Origin: Paraburkholderia metrosideri
GTDB taxonomy: Bacteria > Pseudomonadota > Gammaproteobacteria > Burkholderiales > Burkholderiaceae
DNA length: 64,000 bases
Assembly: GCF_904848625.1 (NCBI RefSeq)
Contig: NZ_CAJHCP010000007.1
Coordinates: forward strand, 186,001 to 250,000
Reading direction: 5' to 3'
Position numbers and translations under genes: made by a program
In this document: piece by piece, positions 60,288 to 64,000 of the stretch
Layout of the letters: each line of letters opens with the position of its first letter
How positions within the stretch are numbered: the first letter of the stretch is position 1
The notes under the pieces: generated by a model
Told to the model about the DNA's origin: nothing
The model's input: the letters and a program-made list of their open reading frames with translations, nothing else
Databases searched by the model: none

Positions 60288-61444
60288 GCCTGACTTGCAA
60301 CGTCTGTCGTGCGACTTTGACACAGCCGGTCTATGAGTCACCGGAAAATCATTCGATCACCACGATGAACACCCTGGTCCAGGGTCGCACGCATGTTTAT
60401 TTCTGTGATGATTGTAGTCATCTGCAAACCGATGAACTTCCCAATCTCGCCGAATACTATTCGACCGAATACACGATAAACGCGAATAGCGAAGACGACG
60501 ACCAAGTATACAAGATAATCGACGGTCGGCCCGTGTTTCGAGCCGATCATCAAGCCGCGGTCTTGCAATCCAAGCTGACGCTCCCGGAAGGTTGCCGCAT
60601 ACTCGATTACGGCTGCGCGAAAGCACCCACGCTGCGTAAAGTCCTGGCGTTGCATCCGGGAATCGAACCATATCTTTTCGACCTGACCGACAAGTATCGG
60701 ACTTTCTGGCAGCAGTTTCCCAAGCCTCCACATACCGCCGTGGGCGAACCGAACCGCGAGTGGGACGGGACATTGGATGTGGTCCTGTCGTTCTATGCGC
60801 TGGAGCATGTCAGCGATCTCGACACCGCAATCCGCAATATCAGACGCTTGCTAAAGCCGGGCGGTTTTTTTTATTTTATCGTCCCGAATGCCTATCAGAA
60901 TATCGCGGACTTTATAGTGGCTGACCATATCAACCACTTTAGTGAAACGTCGATTCAGGTCTTACTGGAACGGCTTGGATTCGATCAGGTTTCCATAGAC
61001 ACCTCGGCGCACGAGGCAGCCTATGTCGTCATGGCGCGTAATGCCGGCGTGGAACGCGCCCCATCTTTACCAGCGAATTCGATCATTGCGGATTTGGGAA
61101 AACGGGCGGCAGAGATGTCTTCGTACTGGAAGGGTATCGTTGAAAAAATCCAGCATTTCGAAGATGCACTCCCGGAGGATGCTCGTGTCGCGATATATGG
61201 TGCCGGCTTCTACGCCAACTTCATCGCGCTTTCTTTGCGAGATGTCTCACGAGTGGGGGTATTTATCGATCAGAATCCGCACTTGCAGAATACCTACTTG
61301 TACGATCGACCGGTTATCGCGCCGTCAGCATTACCGGGCAATACTTCGCATGTCATTGTTGGTCTGAATCCGCGTACTGCACAATTTAGTATCAATGCGA
61401 TCGGTGTACTGCAGTTGCGACCGATCGAATTCCTGTTTCTTTAA
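60284..61444 (+). CDS. Second C-methyltransferase-like SAM protein
   Basis: This 386-residue protein has the same three-part layout as the protein at 53727: an N-terminal zinc-ribbon (Cys5, Cys8, Cys41, Cys44), a SAM domain (ILDYGCAKAPTLRKVL; FYALEHVSDLDTAIRNIRRL) and a C-terminal domain (VAIYGAGFYANFIALSLRD). It is nevertheless divergent in sequence. Motif I reads DYGCAKAP instead of the usual ExGxGxG, so the cofactor site is altered. It could be a second C-methyltransferase for another carbon, or a related enzyme. The stop is near the convergent transketolase. Confidence 0.83.
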   Translation: MSLTCNVCRATLTQPVYESPENHSITTMNTLVQGRTHVYFCDDCSHLQTDELPNLAEYYSTEYTINANSEDDDQVYKIIDGRPVFRADHQAAVLQSKLTLPEGCRILDYGCAKAPTLRKVLALHPGIEPYLFDLTDKYRTFWQQFPKPPHTAVGEPNREWDGTLDVVLSFYALEHVSDLDTAIRNIRRLLKPGGFFYFIVPNAYQNIADFIVADHINHFSETSIQVLLERLGFDQVSIDTSAHEAAYVVMARNAGVERAPSLPANSIIADLGKRAAEMSSYWKGIVEKIQHFEDALPEDARVAIYGAGFYANFIALSLRDVSRVGVFIDQNPHLQNTYLYDRPVIAPSALPGNTSHVIVGLNPRTAQFSINAIGVLQLRPIEFLFL

Positions 61445-61500
61445 AGACAGTCAGGACCCCGCGTTGAAGTTTTAGCGCGGAGCCCCATCATCGTCGATCC

Positions 61501-62466
61501 CTAGCCCAACGCACCAATAATCCTGGCCGCAATTCTCTCCGCAACCAGTCCGTGCGTTTGAAGGAGATATCGGTACTCGCCCGCCTTTTCAAAAGCATCT
61601 GGCAGGCCAATGATCAATTGCGGCACGCTCGATCGCTTCGTCGTCTTGTATTCGGCAACGGCGCTGCCCAGTCCACCGATCACCGAATGCTCCTCCACGG
61701 TGACCAGCAGCTTTGAGCCTTCCATGGCTGCGTCAACGGCATTTTTATCGAGCGGTTTGATCGTGTGCATGTTGATCACGCCAGTCGATACGCCCTGCGC
61801 GTCGAGCAACTTTGCGGCCTCGATAGACTCGTACACCATCGAACCGTTGGCGATGATGTTCACATCGGTCCCTCGCCTCAACGTAATCGCCTCGCCAATC
61901 TGGAACTCGTAGTCTTCGGTGTACACCGGTGGGTTGTTGACCGCGCCGGTCAGTCGGATATACATAGGCCCGTTAAATTCCGCGGCGGCCTCCACGGTCT
62001 TGATGATTTCCGCGCAATCCGCGGGGCCAATCACGGTGATGCCTGGAATCGCCCGCATGACGGCCAGATCTTCGATGCCGTAGTGCGAATTGCCCAGGAA
62101 GCCCATCGACACACCGCTGCCAATCGCGACCGCCTTCACGTTCATTGCCATGTAGCCGAGGTTCATGCGAACCTGCTCGGCCGCGCGCATTGAAATGAAC
62201 GGCGCAAATGACGTCGCAAAAACGTTGTGACCTTCCTTTGCGAGTCCTGCGGCGACTCCGATCATGTTCTGCTCGGCGATCCCGATATTGAGAAACTGGT
62301 CCGGATATGTCTTCTTGAAACGGTCTAACCCCGACGAATTGCCAAGGTCCGCGGACATGACCATCAGGTCCGGGTATCTGTCCGCTACGGACAAAACAGC
62401 CTGACCAAACACGCCGCGCGATCCCAATCGCGACCATTGCCGGGCATTGCTTGCAGTGATTTCCAT
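61501..62466 (-). CDS. Transketolase-like C-terminal subunit
   Basis: This 321-residue protein matches the C-terminal half of transketolase/DXS-type enzymes (pyrimidine-binding and C-terminal domains). It has RFKKTYPDQFLNIGIAEQNM with the catalytic Glu, AVGSGVSMGFLGNSHYG, DCAEIIKTVEAAAEFNGP and a TPP_II end (LLVTVEEHSVIGGLGSAVAE). It cannot act without the N-terminal subunit at 62472, 5 bp upstream. Split transketolases of this kind recur in polysaccharide clusters. The role is inference: transfer of a two-carbon unit. Confidence 0.92.
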   Translation of the reverse strand: MEITASNARQWSRLGSRGVFGQAVLSVADRYPDLMVMSADLGNSSGLDRFKKTYPDQFLNIGIAEQNMIGVAAGLAKEGHNVFATSFAPFISMRAAEQVRMNLGYMAMNVKAVAIGSGVSMGFLGNSHYGIEDLAVMRAIPGITVIGPADCAEIIKTVEAAAEFNGPMYIRLTGAVNNPPVYTEDYEFQIGEAITLRRGTDVNIIANGSMVYESIEAAKLLDAQGVSTGVINMHTIKPLDKNAVDAAMEGSKLLVTVEEHSVIGGLGSAVAEYKTTKRSSVPQLIIGLPDAFEKAGEYRYLLQTHGLVAERIAARIIGALG

Positions 62467-62471
62467 TATTT

Positions 62472-63308
62472 TCAGCTCCCCACCACCACAGTCTCTTTAT
62501 CGACCAGTTCAGAGAGCGCCAGCTCATAGCTATTTCTGGTCAGTCTGTTGTGGTGCCATTCGTTATTGTTTTCCATAAAGGAGATCCCCTTGCCCTTCAC
62601 GGTATTCGCCACGATCGCCCTCGGTTGGCCATGCACAGGAGGTTGTTCGAAAGCCCCGGCCAACTGACCAATGTGGTGACCGTCGACTTCGCACGTGTCC
62701 CACCCAAAGCTGCGAAATTTGGCGCCGAGGTCCGCGAGATCAACGATTTGCCGCGCATCGCCGTCACTCTGCAACTTGTTGTAGTCGATCACGATCACGA
62801 GGTTGTCAAGCTTCAACTGGGCCGCCGACATGACGGCCTCCCAGACGGAGCCCTCGTTGCATTCACCATCTCCAAGCAACACATAGGTCTTGAACGATTG
62901 CCCCTTCTTTCTGGCTGCGAGAGCTATCCCGACTGCCATGGAAAGACCTTGACCCAAACTGCCATTGGATGACTCAATACCCAGATCGAGATTCATCACG
63001 GGGTGCGCGATCAGATCGCTGCCGTTGGTCTGAAAGGTGTTGTAGGTGTCTTCGTCGATAATGCCCGCGGCTAATAGCGCGGAGAAATACCCGAGCACGC
63101 CGTGACCTTTGCTCAGGATGAAACGATCACGCCCGGACCAGCGCGGATCTGCTTTGTCGTAGCGAAGCACCTGCGCGTAAAGCGTCGCCATGATCTCGAC
63201 CATTGACAGCCCTCCGCCGAGGTGCGTGCTCAAATTGCAATGATGGCTGATATCGAGAATTTTCCGGCGCATGAAAGAAGCCATGCGCTCGATATCGGGG
63301 TAATTCAT
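62472..63308 (-). CDS. Transketolase-like N-terminal subunit
   Basis: This 278-residue protein is the thiamine-diphosphate-binding half: RDRFILSKGHGVLGYFSALL, SNGSLGQGLSMAVGIALAAR, and the TPP motif GDGECNEGSVWEAVMSAA, ending in DYNKLQ. The His for substrate binding lies in SHHCNLSTHLGGGLSMVEIM. It pairs with the C-terminal subunit to form a full enzyme. GGAGAC and GAGG precede ATG 63308. Convergent with the decoration module; first gene of a pair with its own promoter or linked to the GMC pair upstream, 82 bp away. Confidence 0.93.
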   Translation of the reverse strand: MNYPDIERMASFMRRKILDISHHCNLSTHLGGGLSMVEIMATLYAQVLRYDKADPRWSGRDRFILSKGHGVLGYFSALLAAGIIDEDTYNTFQTNGSDLIAHPVMNLDLGIESSNGSLGQGLSMAVGIALAARKKGQSFKTYVLLGDGECNEGSVWEAVMSAAQLKLDNLVIVIDYNKLQSDGDARQIVDLADLGAKFRSFGWDTCEVDGHHIGQLAGAFEQPPVHGQPRAIVANTVKGKGISFMENNNEWHHNRLTRNSYELALSELVDKETVVVGS

Positions 63309-63390
63309 CCTCAGTCTCCTGGGTTCATATCAATGCAGCCGCCGAACCGTTCGGCTCGTCCGCGAAATCACGTCGGCAGCTGCGGCACGG

Positions 63391-63813
63391 CTAAGCCGAG
63401 CCGTCGTCGCGGTAAATCGGTCCGCGCTCGTACACGGGTTCCAATATCGTCCAATCGTCGACGCCGAGTTCGTTGCCGGCTGGAAAAGGTGGAATGGCGC
63501 CCACCGACAGGCGATAGAGTACGCGTCGGTCGGTATAGTAGGCGCGCAGCGCATGCGTGATAAAAGTCGAAAAAAGACGAACGTCCACGACCTTGCAACC
63601 ATTGATGGCTACGAGGCGTTGACTCTCATCAAGCTGCTCGAATTCCTTGTTGAATTTTTTCCGGGCCACATCCGCAACAAGCTCGACAAACTTGTCAACC
63701 GGACCAGAAATTCCATGGCGTATCTGGTAAAGCTCGAAATCCACCGACGATGCTGGAGGCATGCCGAGCTCCGTATCACCCGGCAAGATGGTGTCGCGAA
63801 TGAGCTCGATCAT
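63391..63813 (-). CDS. Small protein partnered with GMC oxidoreductase (gluconate-dehydrogenase-subunit-3-like?)
   Basis: This 140-residue, largely helical protein (KFVELVADVARKKFNKEFEQ; VRLFSTFITHALRAYYTDRR) begins at ATG 63813, overlapping the GMC stop by 4 bp. The small partner of membrane GMC dehydrogenases (gluconate 2-dehydrogenase subunit 3) sits in this position and is helical, but those usually carry a Tat signal, and none is seen here. I do not recognise it by motif; the partner idea rests on the coupling. Confidence 0.55.
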   Translation of the reverse strand: MIELIRDTILPGDTELGMPPASSVDFELYQIRHGISGPVDKFVELVADVARKKFNKEFEQLDESQRLVAINGCKVVDVRLFSTFITHALRAYYTDRRVLYRLSVGAIPPFPAGNELGVDDWTILEPVYERGPIYRDDGSA

Positions 63814-64000
63814 GCTTCGCCTATCAGTTCACTCATGTTCCGGTGAAGAAAATCGCACGCCATCAACGTCAGTGCCTGGGCCGTCGCTACCGGGTTGACG
63901 GCGCCCGCCGTGACAAAAATGCTGCTGTCTACGATGAACAGATTCTTGACCGCATGCGCCTGTCCATACCGGTTGACTACCGACGTAGCCGGATCTTCGC
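63810..64000 (-). CDS. GMC-family oxidoreductase (C-terminal end; N-terminus outside window)
   Basis: About 62 codons at the window edge read EDPATSVVNRYGQAHAVKNL, then FIVDSSIFVTAGAVNPVATA and a helix ending NMSELIGEA. This is the GMC (glucose-methanol-choline) C-terminal domain, whose N-P-V/T region normally forms part of the active site near the FAD. It is probably a flavin sugar or alcohol dehydrogenase that oxidises a sugar. Its stop overlaps the next gene by 4 bp (ATGA). Confidence 0.88.
   Translation of the reverse strand, partial: EDPATSVVNRYGQAHAVKNLFIVDSSIFVTAGAVNPVATAQALTLMACDFLHRNMSELIGEA

Noticed and set aside
61445..61500. Possible terminator CCGCG / CGCGG between convergent genes
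   Set aside because: Only five base pairs, a 12-nt loop and no T-tract; too weak to call.
1..64000. CRISPR arrays, tRNA or rRNA genes, transposases, integrases
   Set aside because: Looked for on both strands; no repeat-spacer array, tRNA-like cloverleaf, rRNA sequence or recombinase motif was seen.

Overview
The window reads as a chromosomal segment of a GC-rich betaproteobacterium of the Burkholderia/Paraburkholderia group. The grounds are the FlhDC master regulator with an enteric-like zinc FlhC, a short H-NS homologue with an AT-hook-like linker, an adjacent DUF2844/DUF3443 pair, and a long Ala/Pro-rich FlhF. These are family-level judgements from the sequence, not database hits.

Layout. 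(1) 1-5470: flgE(partial), flgD, flgC, flgB on the minus strand, divergent from flgA and flgM-flgN on the plus strand. (2) 5637-6261: a hicA-hicB toxin-antitoxin pair inserted between flagellar genes. (3) 6312-13558: minus-strand flhB-flhA and flhF-flhG-fliA. (4) 13900-15768: a secreted DUF2844 protein and a DUF3443 lipoprotein. (5) 16052-28708: a minus-strand motility and chemotaxis block, in transcription order flhD-flhC, then motA-motB-cheY-cheA-cheW-mcp-cheR-cheD-cheB-cheY-cheZ. (6) 29427-38832: mixed genes (GT4 glycosyltransferase, H-NS-like protein, aquaporin, histidine phosphatase, His-rich secreted protein, Cof-type HAD phosphatase, BadF-type sugar kinase, tag, an unknown CxxC protein, rpsU, aldo/keto reductase). 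(7) 39135-42654: fliC, fliD, fliT. (8) 43132-64000: a large surface-glycan, probably flagellin-glycosylation, island.

Regulation visible in the DNA: three good sigma-28 (FliA) promoters precede flgM, motA and fliC. A shared motif of about 37 bp lies upstream of flhB and flhF, with a weaker relative between flgB and flgA; it is a candidate class II (FlhDC-type) site. Two adjacent palindromes lie upstream of flhDC, one resembling RcsB/BvgA-type response-regulator sites. Several clear intrinsic terminators delimit the operons.

The island is the most novel part. A 964-residue TPR plus GT41 (O-GlcNAc-transferase-like) protein directly follows fliC-fliD-fliT. Next come glycosyltransferases, a DegT-family sugar aminotransferase and an SDR. 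After these is a CDP-sugar route: glucose-1-phosphate cytidylyltransferase, CDP-glucose 4,6-dehydratase, an RmlC-like epimerase, a C-methyltransferase and a second DegT aminotransferase. This predicts a CDP-linked, C-methyl-branched 4-amino-4,6-dideoxy sugar. It is followed by a tightly packed, uncharacterised decoration module: WbqC-like protein, ATP-grasp ligase, metallophosphoesterase, CmcI-type methyltransferase, PhyH-type dioxygenase and a second C-methyltransferase-like protein. Facing it are a split transketolase and a GMC oxidoreductase with a small partner. The island genes look less GC-rich than the flagellar genes, consistent with acquisition by transfer.
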